Below, in pieces: positions 9,244 through 20,594 of a stretch of 64,000 nt of DNA; the first letter of the stretch is position 1; the number at the start of each line of letters is the position of its first letter. The translations under genes were made by a program, and so were the position numbers. The stretch is from Tessaracoccus caeni. GTDB lineage: Bacteria > Actinomycetota > Actinomycetes > Propionibacteriales > Propionibacteriaceae. The stretch lies in the NCBI RefSeq assembly GCF_029211185.1, contig NZ_JARGDO010000005.1:142190-206189 (forward strand), given 5' to 3'. The notes beneath the pieces were generated by a model, which worked only from the letters and a program-made list of their open reading frames with translations, had not been told where the DNA came from and ran no database searches.

Positions 9244-10344
9244 TTAGCCTTGGGCACGGGGGTTCGTGGGGCGGTTCTCATGATCGCGGTAGACGTCCGA
9301 CAGCTTCGCCTCGTTGACGGTCTTGATAAGGGAATCGAGGGCGACCTTGAAGTCCAGGTCGCGCGACTCATTGATCTGCCTGATGTTCTCGACCGCTTGC
9401 TGGTCCACCGAGTCGACGGCACGCTCCACCTCGGCCAGGCGCGCCTCTGGAGTGCTCCAGTACTGCGGATTGGCTCGGATGTCGCCGTAATAGTCGTCGT
9501 CGAGAGCGCCGAGCAGCTTGCTGAGCACGTCCTTGTATTCGACCTGCAGCAGGCGGACCTGCTGATCGCTGCCGCGCTTGCGCACGCGGATGAACAGCTC
9601 TGCCACATGGTTCGACAGCCCTGCGATGCGCGGACCGATACCAGGCAGCGCGTCCGCGCGCTCGTCAAGGCGGCGCATCGCCTGCTTCACGAACTCGCCG
9701 TTCTCCCCAGTGAGCGCCTCTGCGAGCTCCCGCTCGGCCTCGCCCGCCCAAGCGACCTTCCGCTTCGCCTTGGCCTCGCGGCGCGCCCGGAGAAGACGCA
9801 CAGCGCCGCCGGCCGCGGCGAGGACGACAGCGGCGGGAACGATCAGACCCCAGACGCCCCAGACACCCCAGCCACCGGCCACATCGTCGGGCGTGGCGGG
9901 GGGACTCGTGGGGGCGAGGCTCTGCGCGATCGTTGCGACGGCTGCCCCGCCGTCGGTCTGCCGCTGCGTATACAGGGACTCGGTGATGGCGACCGCATCG
10001 TGAGCGGAGGACACCGCGAAACGATCCGTCGCGCGGTCCTCGATCACGATGACGGTGTCGGCACCGGTGGCGTCGCGAAGCTCCGACGCGAGCGTCCCCG
10101 AAGGCGTGCTCTGGGCTTGATCGGGCTGCGGGATCACCACGACGAACACCCCCTGAGGCAGCACGTCAGCGAGGGCGTCGGCGTCCGAGATCGAGGCGCC
10201 GTCGAACTCGCACACCACCTGGGAGGCGCAGCTCTCCATGATCTGCTCCGCCTCGGTGGCAGCGAAGGCCACCGACGCTCCCACGAGGACGCTCCCCATG
10301 CCCACCAGGACGGCGGCGACGGAGAGGGTCTTGAAAGAACGCAT
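9244..10344 (-). CDS. membrane protein with signal peptide, extracellular domain and XpaC-like cytoplasmic part
   Basis: 366 residues. The N-terminal signal sequence (about 1-29, ending ASVAFA-AT) is followed by an extracellular domain with two cysteines (about 39 and 45) and a TPM-like alpha/beta pattern (about 50-140). A Trp/Gly-rich linker leads into one transmembrane helix (about 160-182) and a basic stop-transfer sequence (RLLRARREAKAKRK). The C-terminal 170 residues are helical and charged, with a layout like XpaC proteins. Middle gene of an operon with a vWA lipoprotein upstream (10 bp) and TelA downstream. It could link an outside signal to TelA; this is inference. Confidence 0.7.
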   Translation of the reverse strand: MRSFKTLSVAAVLVGMGSVLVGASVAFAATEAEQIMESCASQVVCEFDGASISDADALADVLPQGVFVVVIPQPDQAQSTPSGTLASELRDATGADTVIVIEDRATDRFAVSSAHDAVAITESLYTQRQTDGGAAVATIAQSLAPTSPPATPDDVAGGWGVWGVWGLIVPAAVVLAAAGGAVRLLRARREAKAKRKVAWAGEAERELAEALTGENGEFVKQAMRRLDERADALPGIGPRIAGLSNHVAELFIRVRKRGSDQQVRLLQVEYKDVLSKLLGALDDDYYGDIRANPQYWSTPEARLAEVERAVDSVDQQAVENIRQINESRDLDFKVALDSLIKTVNEAKLSDVYRDHENRPTNPRAQG

Positions 10345-10354
10345 CGCGCTCTGC

Positions 10355-12184
10355 CTAGAAGTTGTTCATGACCGACTGGAAGGTCTCTGCGATCTTCCTC
10401 GGATCCGTCGCGTCGAAGACCTGTCCCCCTGATGCCCGAGCGAGCCTTTCGAGCACGTCGATGTCGGCCGTGTTCGAGTAGGCGATCGCGAAGATACGCA
10501 CGGGCTTGTCGTTGCCGCCTTCCTTCTGGTCGGCGTTGATCTTCTGGACGAGGGTGTCCAGTCGGGTGACGGAATCGGCGTCCTCTCCGTCGGAGAGCAC
10601 GACGATCGCGTTGATCCGCCCACTGTCGGCCTGGGACTTCAGGTAGTCGTAAGCCACGTCGACCGCGTCGTAGAGCGGGGTTCCCCCCCGTCGCGCGTTG
10701 GCGAGGGCCGCGATGTCGCGCTGCAGCGCCTCCTTGTCATCGCCGAGCGGGCCGAATGGCCGCACCAGGCCGATACCGTCGAGCGTCTCGCTATCGACCT
10801 CGGCGGTGAGACCCGTGGTGAAGGCCCACACTCCGATCTCGTCGGTCGGGCGCACCGCGCCGAGCGTCCCGCTGGCCCCCTCGATGGCACCGTCCAGCCG
10901 AGTCTTGCCGTCGCCGATCTCCTCGTCCATGGATCCAGAGATGTCGATCAGCTGCAGCACCGCCGAAGGCTTACGGATCTGCGCCCACTGATCGATCGCG
11001 GCCGAGACCACCTCTGGCGCCGGCTGCGGCAAGGTCACGGCCGGCTGAGCCGGATCGATGCCCACGTCGCTGTTCAGATACTGACTGACGTCGATGCTGT
11101 CGTCCACGGGCCGGAAACCGAACTCCGGCAGCACCTCTTGAGCCTGCTTCGTGTGCAGGAACGCCACGAATGCCTCCGCCGCGGTCTTCTGCTCCGGGGT
11201 GACCCAAGCGGTGTTCAGAGCGACCACCGGATTGTCACTCCACATCGACCCCCCACTCGGGTAGATCGCGATGAGCTTCTCCTGCGGCGGGGTGAGCACC
11301 TCGCCGGGCTGCACGGTGTGCGAATCGGGGTTGCCGAGGTTGTAGTTGTAGAGCGAGGTCTCCTCCAGGGCGATCGCGCTCACGTACGACGAGCCGCCGC
11401 CGGAGGCCTTGTCGACGAGGTTCTGCAGCACCTTGCCCGTGGTGTCGCCGTAGTGGATCGCCCCCGATTCCAGGACCCGGGAGAACTCCTGCGCGCCCGC
11501 CACATCGGCGGAGGTCAAGTCGGCGTCCTTGCCCGAGGCCTCGTAGGCCTGCATCAGCAGCATGGACAAGCCCGTGGTGGAGCTGTTCGGATTGGTCTTG
11601 GCGATCTTGAACGAGCCCCACAGCGGCTTGCCGATCGATCCCCATCCCTCAGGGTTCTGGATCAAGTCGTGGATCTGCGACAACGACAACGGCGTCTTCG
11701 GGTAGCCGAGCGCCTGCGCCATCGATTCCGGCATGCCGAACACGATCGGGGTCTTGGCGAAGCTCTCCGCATTCGCGACAACCTGATCGCCCGAGAGGGA
11801 GGCGACACGGTCGACCCACACGGTAGAGGCCGGCGACCATACCGACGGTGCCGCAGCGTCGCCGAGTGCCCACGACGTGGTCGAGCTCGCCAGATATTCG
11901 GCGGCTTTGCCCGAGGCGACGTTGACCGGGCGGACAGCCGCACACCCCTCGAGAGCCTCGTGCTCGGCCGATTCCCTGAAGAGCTCTCCCAACCTCTCCA
12001 TGAGGTTGACCTTCTCCGACGAAGTCGCCACGACGACCGAGACGCAGCCGTCCTCAGGAGGGGCGACGTCGCCGTCGATGTCGATCGGGTCATCGGGCGA
12101 GCACGCCGTCAGCAGCAGGGCGGCGGCACCCGCGAGCGCCGCTGTCTTCGTCATGAACGTCAGTTTTGCTACTTTGCTCAGCAC
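10355..12184 (-). CDS. lipoprotein with solute-binding-like and von Willebrand A domains
   Basis: 609-residue surface lipoprotein. GTG start at 12184 is supported by AGAGAGG 8 nt upstream; an in-frame ATG at 12154 lacks such a site. The lipobox LLLTAC (cysteine about 28) is followed by a periplasmic-binding-protein-like region (about 45-380) and a C-terminal vWA domain (about 405-605). Its MIDAS motif D414-I-S-G-S is intact (LIDISGSMDEE), so divalent metal binding is expected. The combination of SBP and vWA is known in actinobacteria without a firm function. It heads the operon with the XpaC-like and TelA proteins, suggesting an envelope-stress or metal-related system. Confidence 0.85.
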   Translation of the reverse strand: MLSKVAKLTFMTKTAALAGAAALLLTACSPDDPIDIDGDVAPPEDGCVSVVVATSSEKVNLMERLGELFRESAEHEALEGCAAVRPVNVASGKAAEYLASSTTSWALGDAAAPSVWSPASTVWVDRVASLSGDQVVANAESFAKTPIVFGMPESMAQALGYPKTPLSLSQIHDLIQNPEGWGSIGKPLWGSFKIAKTNPNSSTTGLSMLLMQAYEASGKDADLTSADVAGAQEFSRVLESGAIHYGDTTGKVLQNLVDKASGGGSSYVSAIALEETSLYNYNLGNPDSHTVQPGEVLTPPQEKLIAIYPSGGSMWSDNPVVALNTAWVTPEQKTAAEAFVAFLHTKQAQEVLPEFGFRPVDDSIDVSQYLNSDVGIDPAQPAVTLPQPAPEVVSAAIDQWAQIRKPSAVLQLIDISGSMDEEIGDGKTRLDGAIEGASGTLGAVRPTDEIGVWAFTTGLTAEVDSETLDGIGLVRPFGPLGDDKEALQRDIAALANARRGGTPLYDAVDVAYDYLKSQADSGRINAIVVLSDGEDADSVTRLDTLVQKINADQKEGGNDKPVRIFAIAYSNTADIDVLERLARASGGQVFDATDPRKIAETFQSVMNNF

Positions 12185-12341
12185 TGGATTCGCCTCTCTT
12201 CCGCATATCTTTCGGTTCCCCGATGCACCTGAGGGTTCGGCAATGACGCAGCGCGGGCCGCCCCGGGAGATCTCGCTTCCGTGTCTCCGAAGAGTACGCC
12301 ACCGAGTGCTGACAGGTTACCAATGTCCGGCAACAGCGGAG

Positions 12342-13202
12342 CTAGGGATGTCCCTGACGTCCGCTGCCAGAGCTCATGGCCTGCTCCAGGCGGGCGATGT
12401 GCAGCGTGAGATAGACCGTTTCGTCGTCGGAGACGCGCTGGTCGAGACGCAGCTCCAGGAGCGCGGCGATGCGCTGAGCCAGCCGGTACGCGGCGGGGTT
12501 TGCGACCTTGAGCACGTCGCCCACCGCGGAGGCCTCACCGTGTAGCTGGTGCCCGCTGCGTGCGCGGGCGAAGAAATAGCGAAGGTGGGCCGCGAACCGT
12601 GCAGCGTCGATCGAGTCGGGGTCGAAGGCGCCCCCGTGGGCCTCGGCCACCAGGTCGAAGATCTGCCGGATGAGCGCCGACTGCACGAAGGTCTGCTCCA
12701 TGCTCGGGCTGCCCGTCACGGCGTGGAACAGATGCATCGCCAGCGCGGTGGCCTCGCCCCTTGGCAGATCCACATCGACGTGCTCGTTCAAGCGGGACAG
12801 GAGTTCCTCGGCCACGCCGAGTTCCTCGGGATGCAGGTGGGCGACCTCCGCGCGGAGGGGATACTCCATGCGGTGCCCCGCGCGAACCCGCTCCATCGCC
12901 TGATGCACGTGATCGGCGACCGCCACCAGCGCCAGCGGCGGCAGGTGGGCGTTCAACGAGCGCACCGCGTCGGCGAACAGCTCCGCGACGAGGCCGAATA
13001 GATCGGGCGGAATATCGGCCAGCACCCGAGCGACGGCACCGGGGTTGTCGGCGGGCACGAACCGACGGCCGATCTTGGACTCGTCCACCTCGTCGCCGCG
13101 ACGTGCCTGGTACCCCAGGCCGCGCCCGGTGAGGACGACGTCGCGCCCGAGTTCGTCGAGAGCGAGGACGACGTTGTTGTTGAAAACCTGTAGAACCTTC
13201 AC
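12342..13202 (-). CDS. licT: BglG/LicT-type transcriptional antiterminator
   Basis: 286-residue RNA-binding antiterminator: CAT domain (about 1-56, KVLQVFNNNVVLALDELG), then two PTS regulation domains (PRD1 about 65-170, PRD2 about 175-280) with conserved histidines, for example in VADHVHQAMERV and MHLFHAVTG. The GTG at 13202 is chosen because AAGGAGG lies 6 nt before it and the CAT domain begins there. It lies downstream of its probable targets (bglF-bglA). The matching RAT hairpin is in the bglF leader at 16751-16780. PTS-dependent phosphorylation of the PRDs would report beta-glucoside supply. Confidence 0.93.
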   Translation of the reverse strand: MKVLQVFNNNVVLALDELGRDVVLTGRGLGYQARRGDEVDESKIGRRFVPADNPGAVARVLADIPPDLFGLVAELFADAVRSLNAHLPPLALVAVADHVHQAMERVRAGHRMEYPLRAEVAHLHPEELGVAEELLSRLNEHVDVDLPRGEATALAMHLFHAVTGSPSMEQTFVQSALIRQIFDLVAEAHGGAFDPDSIDAARFAAHLRYFFARARSGHQLHGEASAVGDVLKVANPAAYRLAQRIAALLELRLDQRVSDDETVYLTLHIARLEQAMSSGSGRQGHP

Positions 13203-13238
13203 GCCTCCTCCTTCCCTGTCATGAACTCCGCGTGAGAA

Positions 13239-13287
13239 CCCGGTCAACCGGGACGGGCGCACGAGCGCCGGCCCCGGTCGACCGGGG
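13239..13287 (-). repeat. nested palindromes between bglA and licT
   Basis: CCCGGT-ca-ACCGGG (13239-13252) and the perfect 16-bp palindrome CCCCGGTCGACCGGGG (13272-13287) also pair with each other as one 19-bp imperfect stem. There is no T-run, so it may stabilise the upstream mRNA or reduce read-through into licT. Confidence 0.5.
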
Positions 13288-13293
13288 TGGTTG

Positions 13294-16634
<3,341 letters not shown>

Positions 16635-16672
16635 GCAAGATCCTCCTCGACCTGGTTCTCCCCGGGGGACGC

Positions 16673-16704
16673 AAAAAGCCTGAGGCGGAACACGCGCCCC
16701 AGGC
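16673..16704 (-). terminator. leader terminator of the bgl operon
   Basis: Ten-pair stem (GCCTGGGGCG / CGCCTCAGGC, with one G-U pair), a 7-nt loop and TTTTT, 39 bp before the bglF start. It lies downstream of the RAT site and would stop transcription unless LicT binds. Confidence 0.85.
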
Positions 16705-16717
16705 CCGAAACCACAGC

Positions 16718-16780
16718 GGCAGGACCGGACGGGGCAACAGATCAGCCCCAGGTCTTGCCTCACTCGGTGAGTAACAATCC
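16718..16780 (-). promoter_or_regulatory. RAT antiterminator site with overlapping hairpin
   Basis: The RNA from 16780 to 16751 begins GGATTGTTACT and ends GAGGCAAGACC, close to the RAT consensus bound by BglG/SacY-family proteins. Its last nine bases (GGCAAGACC) also pair with GGTCCTGCC (16726-16718), with an inner GGGGC/GCCCC stem, so the two folds are mutually exclusive. Binding by the PRD protein encoded in the same operon should stabilise the RAT fold and allow read-through into bglF. Confidence 0.9.
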
Positions 16781-16784
16781 TGTG

Positions 16785-16815
16785 CGGAATCGAACGATTC
16801 CGTGGGCATACAGTA
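16785..16815 (-). promoter_or_regulatory. bgl promoter region with palindrome at the transcript start
   Basis: TACTGT (16815-16810) fits a -10 box. CGGAATCG-aa-CGATTCCG (16785-16802) would sit at or just after the start point, so it could be an operator or a 5' protective hairpin. No clear -35 is seen. Confidence 0.4.
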
Positions 16816-16865
16816 ACAGGTCGAACGGACGCGCTCAGCCGGCGACTCACGGTTGGGTAAAAGCG

Positions 16866-16897
16866 AAGCGGCTCGGTCAGATCTGACCGAGCCGCTT
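16866..16897 (-). terminator. terminator of the tRNA-Gln/tRNA-Glu unit
   Basis: A perfect 32-bp palindrome (AAGCGGCTCGGTCAGA and its complement) begins 7 bp after the tRNA-Glu 3' end, followed on the minus strand by CGCTTTTAC. The best reading is a tRNA-unit terminator. Confidence 0.78.
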
Positions 16898-16904
16898 GCC
16901 GTTG

Positions 16905-16977
16905 TAGCCCCGACGGGATTCGAACCCGCGCTACCGCCTTGAGAGGGCGGCGTGCTAGGCCGCTACACAACGGGGCC
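16905..16977 (-). tRNA. tRNA-Glu (CTC anticodon)
   Basis: 73-nt cloverleaf: anticodon stem CCGCC/GGCGG around the loop CTCTCAA (anticodon CTC, reads GAG), T-arm GCGGG-TTCGAAT-CCCGT, acceptor GGCCCCG/CGGGGCT with a terminal G-U pair. CCA is not encoded. The second tRNA of the pair follows the tRNA-Gln gene by 24 bp. Confidence 0.95.
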
Positions 16978-17001
16978 CTAGCATTGGAGAGAGGATCTCC
17001 G

Positions 17002-17073
17002 CAGGGGTACCTGGACTCGAACCAAGACTAACTGAACCAGAATCAGTCGGGCTGCCAATTACCCCATACCCCT
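17002..17073 (-). tRNA. tRNA-Gln (CTG anticodon)
   Basis: 72-nt cloverleaf: acceptor AGGGGTA/TACCCCT, anticodon stem ACTGA/TCAGT around TTCTGGT (anticodon CTG, reads CAG), T-loop TTCGAGT. It precedes tRNA-Glu on the same strand and probably shares its transcript. Confidence 0.95.
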
Positions 17074-17141
17074 AGCACTCGGTCACCCGAGCACGAGAAG
17101 AAACTCTACACCAGGAATTTCAGAGGCCGCAAATCGACCGG

Positions 17142-18062
17142 TCAGGGGGTCGCCGTGGCCACTCTCAGCCGTCGTCCGACCCACCAGGCAGCCCCGGCGA
17201 ACAGCGCGAAGCCGGCGATGTCCCAGCCGGCCTTCTCCCAGGTGATCTCGCTGACAACGCGCAGATCGGCGATGGATCCGGTGAACATGGCGTAGCCATA
17301 GGCGCCGAGATTGTTGACCACGTGGGCGGCGATCCCCGCCTCCAGGCCGCCCACCGCGAGCACGAGTCCCCCGGCCACCAGCCCGAAGGCCAGCCGGTGG
17401 GCGAACAACGCCGGATTCTGCACGCCATGGAAGAGGGCGAACAGCAGCGAGGACGCGACCAGGGCGACCCACTTGTTACCCGACGCCGCTCCCAGCGCCT
17501 GCAGCAAATAGCCCCGGAAGAACACCTCTTCCGCCGCCGCTTGCAGCGGCGCACCGACCACGATTGCGAGGAGGAACCAGCCCCACCCGTCCTGCCCGCT
17601 ATGGAAGGCAGGCACCTCGTCCCGGACTATGAGTCCGAGCCACAGCACGGCATTCAGCACCACGAGGGCGACGAGGGCGCTGATCAGGAGGTACCGTCCC
17701 CGCAATCCGGGCTGCACCGACGCGACCCAGCGCGGCTGATAGCCGTTGATGTAGCGCGCGAGCAGGAGCGCGATCGGGATCAGCGTCGCCAAGGCCAGAT
17801 GAGAGGCGAGCAGTCCCTCGGGATACTCGTACCCCCGCGCGGCGCTCCGGTAGACATCGAACTCCCCGCCGCGGAACAGGTACCCGATCCGGATGACCCC
17901 CTGAGCGACCAGCGGAACGATCAGGGCGTAGCCGACCAACGCCAGCATGATTCCGGTCACTGCGCGCAGCGACGGCAGATCGTCGTCGCGCATCACCAGC
18001 GGATATTCGACGCCGGACCGCGGCACCTTGGCCCCGCCCAGGTGGACGAGGGAGAGGCTCAC
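17142..18062 (-). CDS. CPBP-family intramembrane metalloprotease-like protein
   Basis: 306-residue membrane protein with about seven to eight hydrophobic segments. It carries the CPBP/Abi signature: EEVFFRGYLLQAL (EExxxR), FALFHGVQN (FxxxH) and a last motif AHVVNN. These residues would bind zinc in a membrane-embedded protease, though many bacterial members have no known substrate. The GTG start overlaps the stop of the FAH-family gene (GTGA), so translation is coupled. A longer in-frame start would overlap most of that gene and is rejected. Confidence 0.85.
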   Translation of the reverse strand: MSLSLVHLGGAKVPRSGVEYPLVMRDDDLPSLRAVTGIMLALVGYALIVPLVAQGVIRIGYLFRGGEFDVYRSAARGYEYPEGLLASHLALATLIPIALLLARYINGYQPRWVASVQPGLRGRYLLISALVALVVLNAVLWLGLIVRDEVPAFHSGQDGWGWFLLAIVVGAPLQAAAEEVFFRGYLLQALGAASGNKWVALVASSLLFALFHGVQNPALFAHRLAFGLVAGGLVLAVGGLEAGIAAHVVNNLGAYGYAMFTGSIADLRVVSEITWEKAGWDIAGFALFAGAAWWVGRRLRVATATP

Positions 18063-18862
18063 TCCCCCACCACGCGGTTGCTCAGCGTGCCCAGGCCGTC
18101 GATCGAGACCTCGACGGTGTCGCCGTCGGCCATCGCTCCGACACCCGCCGGGGTTCCGGTGAGGATCAGGTCGCCGGGAAGCAGCGTCGTGAAGCCGGAG
18201 ACGTAGCTCACCAGCTCGGCGATGCCGCGCACCATCTGCGACGTCTGGCCCGACTGGCGGACCTCGTCGTTCACGCGGGTCTCGATGCCGAGGTGCTCGG
18301 CCTCCTCGATGCTCCAGTGCGTGTTGATCCACGGGCCGATCGGGCAGAAGGTGTCCGAGCCCTTGGCGCGCGCCCACTGACCGTCGCTCTTCTGCCAGTC
18401 ACGAGCGGTCACGTCGTTGGCGGCGGTGTAGCCGAAGATCACCTCGGAAGCCCGCTCGACGGGCACCTCCTTGCAGATCCGGCCGATCACCACGGCCAGT
18501 TCTCCCTCGAAGTGCAGCTCCTCGCAGCCGGCCGGGCGCACGATCGCGTCGCCGGGGCCGATCACCGAGGTGTTGGGCTTGAGGAACAGCAGCGGCGCCT
18601 CGGGCACCGCGTTGCCCAGCTCGGCGGCGTGCTCCGCGTAGTTGCGGCCGACGCCCACCACCTTGCTGCGCGGGATCACGGGCGCCAGCAGGCGCACTTC
18701 CTCCAGCGGCAGCCGCTCGCCGGTGTAGTTGACCTTCACGCCCGCGAGCGGGTCGGAGGTCAGCGTGGCGATGGTGTCCGGGTGGTCGCCGCCGTCGACG
18801 GCCAGTTCGATGATGCCGTAGGCCGGATCCTGGCCGGCCTTCGCGAAACGTGCAATGCGCAT
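18059..18862 (-). CDS. fumarylacetoacetate hydrolase family protein
   Basis: 267-residue FAH-fold enzyme. The C-terminal catalytic domain (about 65-265) shows the metal-binding glutamates in CEELHFEGELAVVIG, then GYTAANDVTARDWQ and LILTGTPAGVG. Family members hydrolyse or decarboxylate C-C bonds of oxo-acids in catabolic pathways; the substrate here is not evident. No ribosome-binding site precedes the ATG. A TAGGCT box ends 7 nt before it, so the gene may have its own leaderless promoter between cimA and FAH. It is coupled to the downstream CPBP gene. Confidence 0.88.
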   Translation of the reverse strand: MRIARFAKAGQDPAYGIIELAVDGGDHPDTIATLTSDPLAGVKVNYTGERLPLEEVRLLAPVIPRSKVVGVGRNYAEHAAELGNAVPEAPLLFLKPNTSVIGPGDAIVRPAGCEELHFEGELAVVIGRICKEVPVERASEVIFGYTAANDVTARDWQKSDGQWARAKGSDTFCPIGPWINTHWSIEEAEHLGIETRVNDEVRQSGQTSQMVRGIAELVSYVSGFTTLLPGDLILTGTPAGVGAMADGDTVEVSIDGLGTLSNRVVGE

Positions 18863-18864
18863 GA

Positions 18865-18888
18865 GGGCCAGCCTAGTCGGGCTGGCCC
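18865..18888 (-). terminator. hairpin after cimA, overlapping the FAH promoter
   Basis: GGGCCAGCC / GGCTGGCCC, nine perfect pairs with a 6-nt loop, begins 14 bp after the cimA stop. No T-run follows. It also contains the TAGGCT box proposed as the -10 of the next gene. Confidence 0.6.
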
Positions 18889-18901
18889 ATGCGTCGCCTG
18901 C

Positions 18902-20467
18902 TCAGTGCGTCAGGTAGCTCATGATGCCGTAGGCGAGCGCGTCGCTGAGGGCCTCCCACGAGGCCTCGATGACGTTGGTGCCCACGCCGACGGTGGTCCA
19001 GGAGTAGCCGTTGTACGCGGTGTCGATGAGGGTGCGCACCGACGCGTCGGTGCCGTGGCCCTCGTCGAGAATGCGGACCCGGTAGTCGGTCAGCTCGAAC
19101 TCAGCCACCTCCGGGAAGGCCGGCACGAGAGCCGCGCGCAGGGCCGCGTCGAGAGCGTTGACGGGGCCGTTGCCCTCGCCCACGACGATCTGACGCGCTC
19201 CCTTGGCCAGCAGCTTCACGGTGGCCTCGGAGATGTTGACGCCGGCCTGCTCCTCGGTGAACACGCGCCACGACTGCACCTCGAAGGGCAGCTCCAAGAC
19301 GCCCAGCTGGTCGCGCAACAGCATCTCGAAGCTAGCGTCGGCCGACTCGTAGGAGTAGCCCTCGGCCTCCTTCTCCTTCAGCGTGTTGGTGATCTTGGCG
19401 GCCAGCTCGCGGTCGGTGAGATCGAAGCCCAGCTGCTCGCCCTTGATCTGGATGTTGGCGCGACCGGCCATGTCGGAGATCAGCATGCGCATGTCGTTGC
19501 CCACGAGCGAGGGATCGATGTGCTGGTAGAGGTTCTCGTCCACCTTGATCGCGGAGGCGTGCAGCCCCGCCTTGTGCGCGAAGCTCGACGCCCCGACGTA
19601 GGGCTGGCGGCCCAGCAGGGGCTGGTGCGCCACCAGAGCGATGGCATGCGCGATGTGGGTGAGCTCGGTGAGCTTGCCCTCGGGCAGCACCTTCCAGCCG
19701 TACTTGATCTCGAGGTTGGGGATGACGGCGGACAGGTCGGCGTTTCCGGTGCGCTCGCCGTAGCCGTTGAAGGTGCCCTGAACGTGCATCACTCCCGCTT
19801 CGACGGCGGCCATGGTGTTGGCCACGGCGCAGGCGGTGTCGTTGTGGCAGTGGATGCCGAGGTTGGCGCCCGTGGCGGCGGCCGCTCGGACCACGTCGCC
19901 CATCCAGCTGGGCAGCATGCCGCCATTGGTGTCGCAGAGCACGACCACCTCGGCGCCGGCCTCATGAGCGGTGCGCACCACCTGGATGGCGTAGTCGGGG
20001 TTGGCGCGGTAGCCGTCGAAGAAGTGCTCGCAGTCGACGAAGACGTGCTTGCCCTCGGACCGCAGGTACTCGACGGTGTCGCGCACCATCTCAAGGTTCT
20101 CCTCGAGCGTCGTGCGCAGCGCGCGGGTCACGTGCTCGTCGTGGCTCTTGGCAACAATGCACACGTAGTCGGTGTCGGCGTCGACGAGGGCGCGGGTCAG
20201 CGCATCCTCGGCGGCGACTCCGCCGGCCTTACGGGTGGCACCGAAGGCCACCAGCTTCGAGCGCTTCAGCGACAGTTCCTTGGCGCGCTGGAAGAACTCG
20301 GTGTCGGCGGGGTTGGCACCCGGCCAGCCGCCCTCGATGAAGCCGATGCCCAATTCGTCCAGGTAGCCGGCGATCTTGAGCTTGTCGATGACGGACAGGC
20401 GAATGCCCTCCTGCTGCGCGCCGTCGCGCAGGCTGGTATCGAAGACGTGGAACTCGGCTGGCTTCAT
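18902..20467 (-). CDS. cimA: (R)-citramalate synthase
   Basis: 521-residue member of the isopropylmalate/homocitrate synthase family. [15 protein letters not shown] at the N-terminus is the metal/substrate signature; [15 protein letters not shown] (near 205) and [15 protein letters not shown] (near 235) complete the TIM barrel, and residues about 390-521 form the LeuA-type regulatory domain. [11 protein letters not shown] and overall length favour citramalate synthase over LeuA. It would make citramalate from pyruvate and acetyl-CoA, which LeuCD and LeuB convert to 2-oxobutyrate for isoleucine. Divergent from leuB. The ATG at 20467 fits homologues but lacks a clear ribosome-binding site. Confidence 0.9.
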   Translation of the reverse strand: MKPAEFHVFDTSLRDGAQQEGIRLSVIDKLKIAGYLDELGIGFIEGGWPGANPADTEFFQRAKELSLKRSKLVAFGATRKAGGVAAEDALTRALVDADTDYVCIVAKSHDEHVTRALRTTLEENLEMVRDTVEYLRSEGKHVFVDCEHFFDGYRANPDYAIQVVRTAHEAGAEVVVLCDTNGGMLPSWMGDVVRAAAATGANLGIHCHNDTACAVANTMAAVEAGVMHVQGTFNGYGERTGNADLSAVIPNLEIKYGWKVLPEGKLTELTHIAHAIALVAHQPLLGRQPYVGASSFAHKAGLHASAIKVDENLYQHIDPSLVGNDMRMLISDMAGRANIQIKGEQLGFDLTDRELAAKITNTLKEKEAEGYSYESADASFEMLLRDQLGVLELPFEVQSWRVFTEEQAGVNISEATVKLLAKGARQIVVGEGNGPVNALDAALRAALVPAFPEVAEFELTDYRVRILDEGHGTDASVRTLIDTAYNGYSWTTVGVGTNVIEASWEALSDALAYGIMSYLTH

Positions 20468-20594
20468 TGGCAAATCTGGCACGAAGACTAGGGTGCGGGT
20501 TTCAAGCAGGTTAGGGCGCCCTAATCTCACAGGGTGGACGCCCCCACGGACACGGTCGTCGTCCGTGCGGCGAAGGCCAGTAGGGTTTGAAACC
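20468..20594. promoter_or_regulatory. cimA / leuB divergent promoter region
   Basis: This 127-bp gap holds a perfect 14-bp palindrome TTAGGGCGCCCTAA (20511-20524) and an inverted repeat CACGGAC-n9-GTCCGTG (20545-20567). TAGGGT (20581-20586) ends 8 nt before the leuB ATG, suggesting a leaderless leuB mRNA. TAGTCT on the minus strand could serve cimA. The repeats are candidate operators for a shared regulator. Confidence 0.5.

Noticed and set aside
16635..16970. N-terminal extension of the beta-glucoside PTS protein
   Set aside because: It would read through the RAT leader, the terminator and the tRNA-Glu gene; the true IIB start has a strong ribosome-binding site at 16634.
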